64,000 bases of DNA from assembly GCA_963771735.1 (NCBI GenBank), contig CAVYUN010000002.1, positions 682,001 to 746,000 of the forward strand, read 5' to 3'. Origin of the DNA: 66-474 sp963771735 (GTDB lineage: Bacteria > Pseudomonadota > Gammaproteobacteria > Xanthomonadales > Rhodanobacteraceae). Numbering within the stretch: the stretch's first letter is position 1; the number at the start of each line of letters is the position of its first letter. Shown one piece after another: positions 10,077 to 20,171 of this stretch. The position numbers and the translations under genes were made by a program. The notes beneath the pieces were generated by a model, which was not told the DNA's origin, searched no databases, and was given only the letters and a program-made list of their open reading frames with translations.

Positions 10077-12132
10077 ATGAAGGTTCCCAGCCCCAACCTG
10101 CTCTTGCTTGTCGTCTTGATGGTTTCCGCGCTCGCGCCCAATGTGCTGGCGAAGACGCCGCCGACATCCGAAAACGCCCGCATCGAGCACATCCTCGCGC
10201 AACGCGCGAAGGTGAGGGAGATCCCCGCAGTCGCGCTGTCGCACGACGGCCAGCATCTCGCCTGGGTGGTTATGCACGACGACCAGACCAAGCTGATGCT
10301 GGCTGCATGGAACGGGCAGGGCGCGCACGCCGTCGCGATCCCGGACGGCTGCCGCGTAGAAGGGCTGCGCTGGGCGCCCGCACTGGAACACGCTCGCGGT
10401 GCTGACCCGTTGCAAGGTGGATCCTTCCAATACCAAGCCGATCCAGGGTGCTATCTGGCTGATCGACGTCGCGACTGGAAAATCACCGCGCAAGCTCGTG
10501 GAGATCGACGGCTTCGCGCAAGACATGCAGTGGAGCCGCGACGCCAGACGCATCCTGTTTCTCTACGTGCCCGGCGCAACGCGCCTGCCGTATGCGACCG
10601 CGTCGGGCAACCCCCGCGTCGGCGTGATCGGCGAAACCGATGTGCAGGTCCAGCACGTCGCCGGCATTGCGGTCGCGGGCGGTACGCCGGAAATCCTGAC
10701 GCCGAAAAGTCTGTACGTATATGAATTTCGCGCATCTTCGACCGGCAACCGTCTTGCCTACATTGCCGCCAAGCCACCCGGCGACGACAACTGGTGGACG
10801 GCGAAGTTGTATGTGCAGGACGCCAAAATGGGCGCAGCGCCGAAGGTCATCGTCGATCCCGCGACCGTATCCGGCCCGCTGCATGGTCTGCAGATGGCGC
10901 TGCCGCGCTGGTCGCCGGACGACGCACGCATCCTGTTCATCGGCGGTCTGATGAGTGATCGCGGCGCCTCCGGCGGCGATCTCTACAGCGTGCCGGCCTC
11001 GGGCGGCGAACCGGTCGACCTGACAGTCGGCACCCGCGTCACGCCGTCGTGGTTCACTTTCGTCGACCCGGACAAGTTGCTGGTCAACCAGATCGCGAGT
11101 GGATCGGTGCAGGTCGCCGAATACACGCTCGCCGGCAATGCCGCGCGCCAGACACGGCTGTGGTTCACCGCACCGGGCGTGATCGGCGACGGCCGCGCGG
11201 CATTCGCCGTCGCGCTGTCCGGCATGTCGCCGCGGCGCATCGCCTATGCCGCCAACTCCTTCGATCACCCACCCGAAGTGCACGCCGGGTTGCTCGGCGC
11301 CACGCCGCCGCCGGCGATCACCTCGATCAACGCGGGTCTCTCGCACGACTGGGGCAGGGCGCGACCGGTGACCTGGCGCAACGGCGGCTTCCGGGTCCAG
11401 GGCTGGCTGATGTATCCGGTGAATTACGACGCGCACGAGCATTACCCGATGATCGTGTACGTGCATGGCGGGCCGTCCTGGGCGAACCTGTCGACGTGGA
11501 GGAACAACGCCGCCGCGCTCTCGGAATCCGGCTATTTCGTGCTGATGCCCAACCCGCGCGGCAGCCTTGGCGAAGGCGAGAAATTCGCGCAGGCGATCCG
11601 CAACCAGATGGGCTACGGCGACCTCGACGACATCCTCGCCGGCGTGGACAAGGTCGAGAAACTGGTGCCCGTCGACAACCGGCGCCTCGGCATGATGGGC
11701 TGGAGCTACGGCGGTTTCATGAGCATGTTCGCGCCCACCCGCACCGACCGTTTCAAGGCGGTGGTCGCCGGCGCCGGGCTTTCCGACTGGCAGAGCTATT
11801 ACGGCGAGAACCAGATCGACCAGTGGATGATCCCGTTCTTCGGCGCATCGCTTTACGATGCCCCGGCCGCCTACGCGAAAAGTTCGGCGATCAACTTCAT
11901 CAAGCACGACCACACGCCCGCGCTGATCGTGGTGGGCGAGCGCGACGAGGAATGCCCGGCACCGCAATCGTTCGAGTACTGGCACGCGCTGAAGACGCTG
12001 GGCGTGCCGACCACGCTGGTCGTGTATGCCAACCAGGGCCATGCCATCGCCAACTCCGCGGACCAGGAGGACATCCTGCGCAGAACGCTGGACTGGTTCG
12101 GGAAATACCTCGCGGCCGCGCCGTCACATTGA
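10077..12132 (+). pseudogene. Prolyl oligopeptidase family (S9) serine peptidase, secreted, one frameshift
   Basis: Serine peptidase with an N-terminal beta-propeller and a C-terminal alpha/beta-hydrolase domain, expected to cleave short peptides in the periplasm. The start at ATG 10077 has GAGG 7 bases upstream and gives a signal peptide with probable cleavage after NVLA. The catalytic Ser lies in GWSYGGFMS, the Asp in VGERDEECP and the His in NQGHAIA. WD-like lines such as LPRWSPDDARILF support the propeller. The frame breaks near 10382: RWAPA is followed by a shifted frame that reads WNTLAVLTRCK. The joined length is about 684 residues, normal for the S9C-like group. A single base error would restore it. 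Confidence 0.8.
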
Positions 12133-12153
12133 CGGCGCGAGAACACCGGGCGG

Positions 12154-13239
12154 TCAGAACAACTCGCCTTGCGGCGATGATTTGCGCGGCGGCGTGAAGC
12201 GCGAGACGTCGAGTTGCAACGTGCGTACGCGGGCGAACCCGTGCCGGCGACAGGCGACCTCGAAACGCCGGCGCAGCAGTTCGGCGAATGGCCCTTGGCC
12301 GCGCATGCGGGTGCGAAAGTCGGAATCGTAGTCGCGGCCACCGTTCATCTGCCGGACCAGGCTCATCACGTGTTCGGCACGCTGCGGCACATGGATCGCC
12401 AGCCATTCGCGGAACAGCGCCTTAAGTTCCCACGGCAGGCGGACTACTGTGTAGCCGGCCATCCTGGCGCCGGCTTCGGCCGCGCGCTCCAGCACCGCTT
12501 CCATGTCGCGATCGTTGAGCGCGGGGATGATCGGCGCCACCAGCACGCCTGTCGGCACACCGGCATCGACAAGCGCCTTGACGGCCTGCAGTCTTCGATG
12601 CGGTGCGCATGCGCGCGGTTCCAGCTTGGCGGCCAGCCGGTTGTCGAGCGAGTTGACCGACACGAATACCTGCACCAGATTTTCGCGCGCCATCGGCGCC
12701 AACAGGTCGAGGTCGCGCTCGACCAACGCGTTCTTGGTCACGATCGTGCATGGATGGTGTGATTCGGCCAGCACTTCCAGCGCCGCGCGGGTCAGTCGCC
12801 ATTTCCTTTCGGTCGGCTGGTACGGATCGGTATTGCTGCCGATATTGATGGGCCTGGGCACGTAGCCGGGCTTCGCGAGTTCGTTGCGCAGCACCTCGGC
12901 AAGGTTGGATTTCGCGCGCAGCCGGGTTTCGAAATCCAGACCGGGCGAGAGATTCAGGTAACTGTGCGACGGTCGCGCGAAGCAGTAGATGCATCCGTGT
13001 TCGCAGCCGCGGTACGGGTTGAGCGCCTGCTCGAATCCGATATCCGGCGAATCATTGTGGGTGATGACGCTGCGTGCGCGTTCCTCGCTGACTTCGGTGC
13101 GCGGCCGCGGCACGGTCTGGTCAAGCAACGCGCTTTGCCAGCCGTCATCCTCGGCCTGATGGCGCAGGTTTTCGAAGCGCCCCTCCGGGTTGGAGGCGGC
13201 GCCGCGACCCTTGATGCGCGTGGGCGGCGTGGCGTGCAT
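12154..13239 (-). CDS. PA0069-family radical SAM protein
   Basis: Radical SAM protein of 361 residues from the PA0069 / spore-photoproduct-lyase-like group. The cluster-binding motif is CEHGCIYC (CxxxCxxC), preceded by ALNPYRGCEHG. GSNTDPYQPTE and TKNALVERDLDLL are typical of this family. I chose MHATPPTRIKGRG at 13239 as the start because family members begin near this RIKGRGA segment; the frame extends another 86 codons upstream through low-complexity sequence. The reaction is not established for this family. A repair or nucleic-acid role is often guessed because of the similarity to photoproduct lyase. Confidence 0.85.
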   Translation of the reverse strand: MHATPPTRIKGRGAASNPEGRFENLRHQAEDDGWQSALLDQTVPRPRTEVSEERARSVITHNDSPDIGFEQALNPYRGCEHGCIYCFARPSHSYLNLSPGLDFETRLRAKSNLAEVLRNELAKPGYVPRPINIGSNTDPYQPTERKWRLTRAALEVLAESHHPCTIVTKNALVERDLDLLAPMARENLVQVFVSVNSLDNRLAAKLEPRACAPHRRLQAVKALVDAGVPTGVLVAPIIPALNDRDMEAVLERAAEAGARMAGYTVVRLPWELKALFREWLAIHVPQRAEHVMSLVRQMNGGRDYDSDFRTRMRGQGPFAELLRRRFEVACRRHGFARVRTLQLDVSRFTPPRKSSPQGELF

Positions 13240-13263
13240 CGATCCAGCATACGCCGCCCGGTC

Positions 13264-13304
13264 TCGTCGTTTGCGACGAAGCGCCAAGGCGCCAAGGCGC
13301 CAAG
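13264..13304. repeat. Short hairpin followed by three tandem GCGCCAAG octamers
   Basis: TCGTCG and CGACGA form a perfect 6-base stem with a TTTG loop at 13264-13279. Immediately after come three exact head-to-tail copies of GCGCCAAG at 13281-13304. Both lie in the 127-base gap between two leftward genes (13240-13366). Copy number of such a short tandem array can vary by slippage. A terminator for the lipid operon is possible, but there is no T-run on the relevant strand. Confidence 0.5.
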
Positions 13305-13366
13305 GCTGCAGCTCGCCGTCCCGCTCTCTCGAAAAGCCACACGAAAGAGCGGCACGTATTGAGGAA

Positions 13367-14449
13367 TCAGGCGCGCACGAAGCGGTAGTGCGCGACCATC
13401 CACTCCCTGCCGTTGTCATAGCCGAACAGCTCGGCGCAGGCCATCCAGAACATGCGCCAACGCTGGAACCACAGTGACGCGTACTCGCCGTATGCATCGC
13501 GCAAGACGGGCATCAGTGCATCGCGCTGCGCATCCTGCCGCTGCAGCCAAAGGTTGGCGCTGCGCTGGTAATGCGTGCCATCGATCAGCCAGCGGTGCTC
13601 GATCCGCAGTTGCTCCTGGAAGTGCAGCAGGGTGTCGATCGACGGCATCAGTCCGCCGGTGAAGAAGTGCCGGCCCATCCAGTTGTCCGCGCCTTCGGTC
13701 TCGAATGGATACAGCAACGAATGGTGGGCGAAGATGTGCACGAACAGCTTGCCGCCGGGCGCGAGCCAGCCGGCGATGCGGTGCATCAGGGTCTGGTAAT
13801 TGCGCATGTGCTCGAACATCTCGATCGACACGCAGCGATCGAACTGGCCAGCCGGCAGATCCAGCACGTTCACGTCGCAGGTCACGATGTTGACGTTGGC
13901 GATGTTGCGCCTGCGGCATTCGGCCTCGATGAAGTGGCGCTGTCCCATCGAATACGACACCGCCGTGATGCGCGCGGACGGATAGCGCTCGGCCATCCAC
14001 AGCGTCAACGAACCCCAGCCGCATCCCAGTTCCAGGATGTGCTGGCCATTGGCCAGTTCGGCGCGCTCGCAGTAAAGCGCGAGCATCGCTTCCTCCGCCT
14101 CGGCCAGGGTCTCGTTGCCGCGCGGGAACCAGCAGCTCGAATATTTCATGTGCGGACCGAGGCAATGCCGGAAGAATTCGGATGGCAGTTCATAGTGCTG
14201 GGCATTCACGGTATCGGTCTCGATCGCGACCGGGCTGGTGCGCAGCGTCTCGATGCGTTGCGCCTGGCGCGCGGCCTGCGCGGACGGTCCACCATCGCGT
14301 TCTTCACGCAATCTTTCCGCGCACATCCGGCGAATGCCCATCCGGATAAGCGAATCCGGAACCAGACCGCGTTCGGCCATGCCCAGCAGTCCGGGGGCGG
14401 CACGGTCCTGCGGAAGCCGACCGGCCTCCTCCATCACCATCGCATTCAT
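13367..14449 (-). CDS. Cyclopropane-fatty-acid-synthase-like SAM methyltransferase (second copy in operon)
   Basis: The protein has 360 residues. The class I SAM-binding motif is HILELGCGWGSLTLWMA, followed by ITAVSYSMGQ and VSIEMFEHMRNY, as in CFA synthase relatives that methylate or cyclopropanate membrane lipid acyl chains. The ATG at 14449 overlaps the stop of the upstream gene in ATGA, which decides the start over an in-frame ATG at 14491. It is the last gene of a seven-gene operon controlled, by inference, by the neighbouring ECF sigma factor. It is clearly distinct from the other CFA-like protein in the operon. A second methylation step on the same acyl chain is plausible, as known for dimethyl furan fatty acid formation. 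Confidence 0.8.
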   Translation of the reverse strand: MNAMVMEEAGRLPQDRAAPGLLGMAERGLVPDSLIRMGIRRMCAERLREERDGGPSAQAARQAQRIETLRTSPVAIETDTVNAQHYELPSEFFRHCLGPHMKYSSCWFPRGNETLAEAEEAMLALYCERAELANGQHILELGCGWGSLTLWMAERYPSARITAVSYSMGQRHFIEAECRRRNIANVNIVTCDVNVLDLPAGQFDRCVSIEMFEHMRNYQTLMHRIAGWLAPGGKLFVHIFAHHSLLYPFETEGADNWMGRHFFTGGLMPSIDTLLHFQEQLRIEHRWLIDGTHYQRSANLWLQRQDAQRDALMPVLRDAYGEYASLWFQRWRMFWMACAELFGYDNGREWMVAHYRFVRA

Positions 14450-15246
14450 GAAGATGTCCTCGTCGTCGAACCGGACCGTTTCGGAAACCATGGAAACAGC
14501 ATCGGCGTGTCACGTTGGTAGGCGCGGTAGTCTTCGCCACGACTCTTCACGGCCTGCGCCTCGGTGAAGGGGATGCCGCTGAGGTAGCGCAGGAACCCGT
14601 ACATCACGATCGGACCGGCCAAAGCCAGCCACCAATGCGGCGAGCCGATGGCGAACAGCACGTACGTGAACCAGTGCAGCCATTCGAAGAAGTAGTTCGG
14701 GTGTCGCGAGTAGCGCCACAAGCCCGAGCGGCATGTCTTTCCTCGATGCGCCGGATCGGCACGGAAACGCGCGAGCTGGGCGTCCGCGACCGCTTCGCCA
14801 AGCACGGCGACGAGCCACACCAGCGCGCCCGCAGCCAGCGGCCAGGGCAGGCTGGCCGGATTGGCCGCCACCGCCACGAAAGGCAATGCGAACAGCGGAA
14901 TCAGCAGCGCCTGGAACTGGAACATCGCGAACAGCTTGCGCTGGTCGCCATGCCAACGTTCGCGCAGCGCGCGGTAGCGACCATCCTCGGGTTCGCCGCG
15001 CATCCGACGCCATAGGTGCGTCGCCAGGCGCGCGCCCCACGCGCCGCCGCATAACGCCAGCAAAATCCTCGGCTCCGGCGCGCCCTCGCCGAACCATGCC
15101 AGCAGCACGGCCGCGCCACCGACGCCGGCGGACCACAGCACGTCGACGATGCCGGCGTTCTCGCGCCGCCTCTGCCAGAGCCAGCCCAGCGTCATCATCG
15201 CGGCCGCGAGCAGCCACGCCAGCAGCAGGGCAATCCAGCCACTCAT
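14446..15246 (-). CDS. DUF1295 family membrane protein (steroid 5-alpha-reductase-like)
   Basis: Membrane protein of 266 residues with about six hydrophobic segments. The C-terminal half carries SGLWRYSRHPNYFFEWLHWF, the signature of DUF1295 and of the steroid 5-alpha-reductase / isoprenylcysteine methyltransferase superfamily, in which this region binds cofactor. Its start overlaps the stop of the DUF2878 gene (15243-15246, ATGA) and its own stop overlaps the next start (14446-14449). DUF1295 genes occur repeatedly with CFA-like enzymes and ECF/ChrR pairs, so a reductive step on modified fatty acids is likely. The substrate is not established. Confidence 0.8.
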   Translation of the reverse strand: MSGWIALLLAWLLAAAMMTLGWLWQRRRENAGIVDVLWSAGVGGAAVLLAWFGEGAPEPRILLALCGGAWGARLATHLWRRMRGEPEDGRYRALRERWHGDQRKLFAMFQFQALLIPLFALPFVAVAANPASLPWPLAAGALVWLVAVLGEAVADAQLARFRADPAHRGKTCRSGLWRYSRHPNYFFEWLHWFTYVLFAIGSPHWWLALAGPIVMYGFLRYLSGIPFTEAQAVKSRGEDYRAYQRDTPMLFPWFPKRSGSTTRTSS

Positions 15247-15794
15247 GGCGAACTTCCCGACACGAATGCAGGCTGCCGGTCACCTTCGCGAAGCCAGTAC
15301 CTGGCCAGTGAACACAGCAGCGGCATCGCAATTCCCCAGCCGACCGCAAGCACGACCAATCCGCGCCACGCAGGCGATGTGAAGGCCACCGCGTGCCAGC
15401 CGCGCGCGGCGCCGATATAGGCCAGCGGGCCGCCGATCGCGCCGAACAGTGCTGCCAGCCAAGGCCGCGCATGCAGGTATCCGAACAATGGCACGATGGT
15501 CAGCCCGAATGCGACCCACAGCGCCGTCAGCCACGCAGGCAACCAGGACGAAGGCCATGCGGCGGCGTATTCGACAAACCCGGTCGCGGCCAGCACGGCA
15601 TCGAACACCGGGCCGAGCACGAGCGCCACGACCGCAAGCCGCGCTTCCGCCGCCCGTTGCCGCGATGCCAGCAAACGCCACGCCGCGAACACCCCGACCG
15701 TGACGATCCCGGGCCATTCGCGACCCGCGCCCGCACCAATCACGGCGGCGAACCACGCCGCTTCGTAGCCGACGAGCACCAGCCAGAAGTTCAT
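15243..15794 (-). CDS. DUF2878 family membrane protein
   Basis: The protein has 183 residues from the ATG at 15794, chosen because it overlaps the upstream stop in ATGA; an ATG at 15803 is also in frame. It has about five hydrophobic segments, with Trp-rich loops such as SSWLPAWLTALWVAF near the middle and a conserved-looking FGYLHARPWLAALFG. DUF2878 proteins have no known activity but are regular members of CFA/DUF1365/DUF1295 clusters. It is probably an integral-membrane partner or small molecule reductase of the same lipid pathway, by association only. Confidence 0.75.
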   Translation of the reverse strand: MNFWLVLVGYEAAWFAAVIGAGAGREWPGIVTVGVFAAWRLLASRQRAAEARLAVVALVLGPVFDAVLAATGFVEYAAAWPSSWLPAWLTALWVAFGLTIVPLFGYLHARPWLAALFGAIGGPLAYIGAARGWHAVAFTSPAWRGLVVLAVGWGIAMPLLCSLARYWLREGDRQPAFVSGSSP

Positions 15795-17057
15795 GTCGCG
15801 CATGCCTCTGGGCGCCAGCCGGGTTTGGCCAGCAGCAGGTGCGACACGCCGATCGAACGCTCGCGGAATCCGCCCTCGCAATACGCGAGATAGAACTCCC
15901 ACATGCGGATGAAGCGCTCGTCGAAGCCTTGTTCGCGCACTTCCGGCAAGCGCGCCAGGAATCGTTCGCGCCATGCCTGCAGGGTGCGTGCATAGGAGTC
16001 GCCGAAATCCTCCTGTGCCACCAGCGCGAGGTCGCTTGCGCGGGTCTTGGCCGCGATCATTGCGTTGATCGACGGGATGAAGCTGCCCGGGAACACGAAG
16101 CGCTTGATGAAATCCACGGCCTTCAATGCCTGCGCGTAGCGATGGTCTTCGATGGTGATCGCCTGGATCAGCGCCACGCCATCCGGTTTCAGCAGCTTGC
16201 CGACCTGCGCGAAATAGGCGTCGAGCCAGGATGCGCCGATCGCCTCGATCATCTCGATGGAAACCAGCTTGTCGTAGCGTCCGTCGAGATCGCGGTAATC
16301 CTTGAGCAACACCGTAACGCGATCGGCCAACCCGGCGGCGGCGACGCGCTCACTGGCCAGGCCGATGCTGTTCGCGAGAGATCGTGGTGGTGGTGACGCG
16401 ACACCCGTAATGACGCGCCGCGTGCAGCGCGAAACCGCCCCAGCCGGTACCGATCTCGACGACGTGGTCGACGGGCTTCAAATCAAGCTTGCGGCAGATC
16501 AAGTCGAGCTTGCGCGTCGACGCCGCTTCAAGATCGTCGCCTTCGGCCCAGTACGCCGACGAATACATCAGGTCCCGCGACAGGAACAGCTGGAAGAACT
16601 CGTTGCCAAGATCGTAGTGCGCGGCGATGTTGCGGCGGCTGCCGGCGCGGGTGTTGCGGTTGAGCGCGTGCCAGCCACGCAGCGCGAATCCACCCAAGTA
16701 CGCAAGACCCGATTCCATGCCGTCCAGCAGCGCGCGGTTGCGCACCAGCAAGCGGACCAGCGCGACCGGATCGTCGCAACGCCACAAGCCGTCGATCCAG
16801 GCCTCGCCGGCGCCGACCGTGCCTTGTGCCGCGAGCGCGCGGTAGAACGCGAGGTCGCACACCTCCACGTGCACGACGAGGTCGCCGGGCGCCGAGGTGG
16901 TGGCACCGAGTTCGACGGTTCCGGCCGGGTCGCGCAAGACCAGCCGGCCATGTCGCATGCCGGCAAGCTGCGCGATCAGGCGCCGGCGCAGCAAGCGGTC
17001 CAGCGCCGACATCGGCTTTGCCTTCGCGGATGCGCCGGATTGGACGATCGAATTCAT
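15791..17057 (-). pseudogene. cfa: Cyclopropane-fatty-acyl-phospholipid synthase family methyltransferase, one frameshift
   Basis: SAM-dependent enzyme acting on unsaturated chains of membrane phospholipids. The start MNSIVQSGASAKAK at 17057 overlaps the DUF1365 stop (ATGA). The N-terminal lipid-binding domain is followed by IAAHYDLGNEFFQLFLS, SSAYW, the SAM motif VVEIGTGWGGFALHAA, and then, in a shifted frame, DKLVSIEMIEAIG and FIKRFVFPGSFIPS, all hallmarks of CFA synthases. The frame breaks near 16365: the first frame reads SREQHRPGQ and stops, and the next continues LASERVAAAGLADRV. Joined length is about 422 residues, normal for the family. Placement in a ChrR-linked operon makes it a UfaM-like candidate as well as a CFA candidate. 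Confidence 0.8.
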
Positions 17058-17845
17058 GATGCCGATTTCTCCGGATGGGCATGGAAGGGATTGCGCTTGA
17101 GTTTCAGCCTGAGCGCCTGCCAGTAGATTGCGCCGATCACTTGCATGGTCATCAGCGGATAGCGCCAAAGCACGCGCGCCAGCGAGCCGCCCGTCAAGGG
17201 ACGGCGGCGCAACTGCAGCAACGCGTCGAATTCGCGTGAGCCGTCGCGCAGCACGTCCATGTGTACCAGCAGGTCCTCGTCGGGCACGCTGAAGCGCCAG
17301 TCGTAGTGGCGATCCATCGGCATGAATGGCGACACATGGAACGCCTTCGGAAAGTCCCAGCCCAGCATGCGTCCGTGCAGTGTCGCGGTCGCGCGCGGCA
17401 ACACGTAGGCGAAGCGCTCCAGCCATGGCGTATTGGTGATTTCGGCGACGATCGTGTCCAGCGTGCAGCCGTCGTCCTCGAAGCAGTAATAGAAACTGAC
17501 CGGATTGAAGATCACGCCCGCATAGCGCAGGTGCGTGAGCAACCGGATCGGTCCCGATGGCCGCCGGCCGGTCGCCGTCTGCACGCGCCGGCGCACCGCT
17601 TCGGCCAGCGGCAGGTCGAAGGGACCGAGGTAGTCGGCGCGGCGGAATTCCGCGAGATTGCGGCGATCGGTCGACCACAGCCAGCGCGAATCGAACACCC
17701 GATCCAGCTCATCGAGGTCAAGGTACAACTGCGCCATCCGATAGCGGAAGGCATGCGGGTGCGGCGCGAAGCGACGATGCACGACGTCGCCTTCGTACAT
17801 GGCGCTGGCAAGCAGCAACTCCTGGCTGGCTGGACGCACCGTCAC
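17054..17845 (-). CDS. DUF1365 domain-containing protein
   Basis: The protein has 263 residues. It begins with GTG at 17845, which overlaps the upstream gene's stop as GTGA. Typical DUF1365 features include YEGDVVHRRFAPHPHAFRYR near the N-terminus, VIFNPVSFYYCFE in the middle and AFHVSPFMPMDRHYDWRF later. The function is unproven. The family is almost always coupled to a flavin amine-oxidase-like protein and a CFA-like enzyme, exactly as here, and is thought to act in fatty acid modification. No membrane segment is obvious apart from a hydrophobic patch near the C-terminus. Confidence 0.85.
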   Translation of the reverse strand: MTVRPASQELLLASAMYEGDVVHRRFAPHPHAFRYRMAQLYLDLDELDRVFDSRWLWSTDRRNLAEFRRADYLGPFDLPLAEAVRRRVQTATGRRPSGPIRLLTHLRYAGVIFNPVSFYYCFEDDGCTLDTIVAEITNTPWLERFAYVLPRATATLHGRMLGWDFPKAFHVSPFMPMDRHYDWRFSVPDEDLLVHMDVLRDGSREFDALLQLRRRPLTGGSLARVLWRYPLMTMQVIGAIYWQALRLKLKRNPFHAHPEKSAS

Positions 17846-19123
17846 GCTGCACGCTCCTGCGCAGCGTCGCGTGCACTATCGGGCCAATCGACACCCAAAG
17901 CCCTGGCCACGTCCACCGCACTGCGCATGCCGTCCTCGTGGAAACCCTAGCCCCAGTAGGCGCCCGCAAACCAGACGTGGTCGATGCCCTGGATCTCGGC
18001 CTTGCGCCGTTGCGCCGCGACCGACGCGTGGGTGTAGACCGGATGGTGGTAGCGCATGCGCCGCAGGACCTTCGCGGGATCGATGGCATCGGTGCGATTC
18101 AGGGTCACCACGAACGGCTCCGGTGAATCGATACCCTGCAAGTGATTCATGCAGTAACTGACGCTGCACGCTTCTCCGGCACGCTTGGGTATCAGGGCAT
18201 TCCATGCCGCCCACGCCTTGCGGTTGCGCGGCAGCACGCTGGCGTCGGTATGCAACACCGTTTCGTTTTCCTGATACGGAATCGCGCCCAGGATTGCCCG
18301 CTCGGCGGGACGCGCATCGGCCAGCAATGCCAGTGCCTGGTCGCTGTGGCATGCAAGCACGGCGTGGTCGAAGCGTTCCCAACCGTCTTCGCCTGCAATC
18401 CGGACACCTTCGCCGTCGCGGCATACGCCTCGAACCGCGCAATCGACTCGCTCACGCACGCGCCAGTCGCGACGCAACGCGCGCACGTAGGTCGCGGAGC
18501 CGCCCCGCACCACGCGCCAATCAGGCCGTCCCTTTACCTGCAGCATGTGGTGGTTGGCCATGAACTGCACGAGGTAGCGCGCGGGAAAATCAAGAATGCT
18601 GGATGCCGGCGACGACCACAGCGCCGAAGCCATCGGCACCAGATGCTCGTCGCGGAAGGCGATGCCGTAACCGCGTTGGCCGAGATACTCGCCGAGGGTC
18701 GGGCCCGGATCATCGCCTTCGAGCAGGGCGGGCGCCTCGCGATAGAAGCGCAGCGATGTCGCGAAGCATGCCCCAGAATCGCGGCGAGAGCAGGTTGCGG
18801 CGCTGGCAGAACAGCGCATCCAGGTTGGTGGCGTTGTATTCGAGTCCGCTGGCTTCGTTGCGTACCGAGAAGCTCATGGTGGTGGGCTGCGAGGCAACGC
18901 CGAGCTCGTCGAACAGGCGCGTCAGCAGCGGATAGTGCACGGGGTTGTGCACGATGAAACCCGTGTCCACCGCGTATTGTCGACCCTGCAGCGCGATATC
19001 GTGGGTGTGGGTATGCCCGCCAAGGTAATCGTTGGCTTCGAACAGGGTCACGTCGTGCGTACGCGACAGCAGCCAGGCCGAAGCCAGGCCCGCGATGCCG
19101 GAGCCGACGACCGCGATCTTCAT
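17842..19123 (-). pseudogene. FAD-dependent oxidoreductase (amine-oxidase-like), one frameshift and one in-frame TAG
   Basis: Flavoprotein of the NAD(P)-binding / amine-oxidase superfamily. MKIAVVGSGIAGLASAW with FEANDYLGGHTHT is the FAD dinucleotide-binding fold, and VDTGFIVHNPVHYP is typical of the DUF1365-linked subfamily. The start at 19123 overlaps the desaturase stop (ATGA). The frame breaks near 18765, where MLRDI resumes as TSLRFYREAP. A TAG at 17947-17949 then interrupts the conserved FAGAYWG-x-GFHEDG motif, where an aromatic residue is expected. Translation beyond the TAG runs 34 more codons to a stop at 17842 that overlaps the next start in GTGA, so the extended end is real. It probably acts on acyl chains of membrane lipids. 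Confidence 0.8.
17947..17949 (-). other. In-frame TAG stop inside a conserved motif
   Basis: The codon between AYWG and GFHEDG reads TAG on the minus strand. Relatives usually carry Tyr, Trp or Asn here, so one base change from TAC, TAT or TGG explains it. Downstream homology continues without another break. Confidence 0.75.
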
Positions 19124-20073
19124 GGCCGCGCGGCCCGCTTGCGCACCCACGCCGGCACGGGCTTGAGATCGCTGATCAGTCCCAGCAGGCGCATGGCCTC
19201 GAGGCCGTACCAGGTCAGGTCGATCTCCCACCAGCGAAAGCCCTGGCGCACGCTGCCGGGAAAGAAATGATGGTTGTTGTGCCAGCCTTCGCCGAAAGTG
19301 ATCAGCGCGAGCAGCGGGTTGTTGCGGCTGTCGTCGCGGGTGTCGAAGCGGCGTGAACCCCAGCGGTGCGCCAGCGAGTTGATCGTCACCGTGGCGTGGA
19401 ACAGCACCACGGTCGAGATGAAAAAGCCCCACACCAGCATCTGCGCGCCGCTGGTATGCAAACCAGGTGCGACGCGCCCAAGCAACGCACCGAGCCCGAA
19501 CAGCGACGCCGCGTAAATCAGCGGCACGACGGCGTCGAATCGATCCAGCCAGCGCAACTCGGAGAATCTCGCCAGATCCGGCACGCGTTCGAGATCGGTG
19601 CGGAATGCACGCGGCGTCAGGAACCAGCCCATGTGGCTCCACAGGAATCCGTGTACGCCCGGCGAATGCGGGTCGAGCACGGTGTCGGCATTACGATGAT
19701 GATTGCGGTGATGCGCTGCCCACCACAGCGGGCCACGCTGCACGCTGGCCGCGCCCAGCAACGCGAACACGAATTGCACCGGGCGCGAGGCGTGGAACGT
19801 GCGGTGCGCGAAATAACGATGGTAGAACCCGGTCAGGGCGAACATGCGTATCGCATAGGATGCCGCGGCCACGACCATGGCGACGGGCGACACGCCCACC
19901 CACACCAGGCCGACGCAACCGAGGTGCAGGGCGATGAAAGGCACCGCACGCAGCCAATCGATCCGGTCACCGCGCGGGTCGTTCTCCCCCGGCGACGCCG
20001 CCCGCGCATCGAACCACTGCGCCAGGCTGTGATGGCCGATTTTGCCGGGTGCTTTGGCGATGGCGTGCGGCAT
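19120..20073 (-). CDS. Acyl-CoA/phospholipid fatty acid desaturase
   Basis: Membrane di-iron desaturase of 317 residues, introducing a double bond into fatty acyl chains. All three histidine boxes are present: HRYFAHR near residue 100, HRNHH near 138 and HNNHH near 268. They are separated by hydrophobic pairs of segments. I start at MPHAIAKAPGK (20073); the frame extends 52 codons further, but this would run into the divergent promoter region. It is the first gene of the seven-gene overlapping operon and is divergent from the ECF sigma factor gene. It may supply the unsaturated chains that the CFA-like enzymes then methylate. Confidence 0.85.
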   Translation of the reverse strand: MPHAIAKAPGKIGHHSLAQWFDARAASPGENDPRGDRIDWLRAVPFIALHLGCVGLVWVGVSPVAMVVAAASYAIRMFALTGFYHRYFAHRTFHASRPVQFVFALLGAASVQRGPLWWAAHHRNHHRNADTVLDPHSPGVHGFLWSHMGWFLTPRAFRTDLERVPDLARFSELRWLDRFDAVVPLIYAASLFGLGALLGRVAPGLHTSGAQMLVWGFFISTVVLFHATVTINSLAHRWGSRRFDTRDDSRNNPLLALITFGEGWHNNHHFFPGSVRQGFRWWEIDLTWYGLEAMRLLGLISDLKPVPAWVRKRAARP

Positions 20074-20171
20074 GTCCACGGGTTTTCCGAAGGGTCTGTT
20101 CGTGCATACGCAGGCCCCACCGATCCGGATGCAGTGGGCCTTTGTTCCTGAACGGGGGTACTGGGCACCCG

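Noticed and set aside
10483..12042. A 519-codon antisense frame within the S9 peptidase gene
   Set aside because: Shadow of codon bias; the sense frame holds an intact catalytic triad and propeller.
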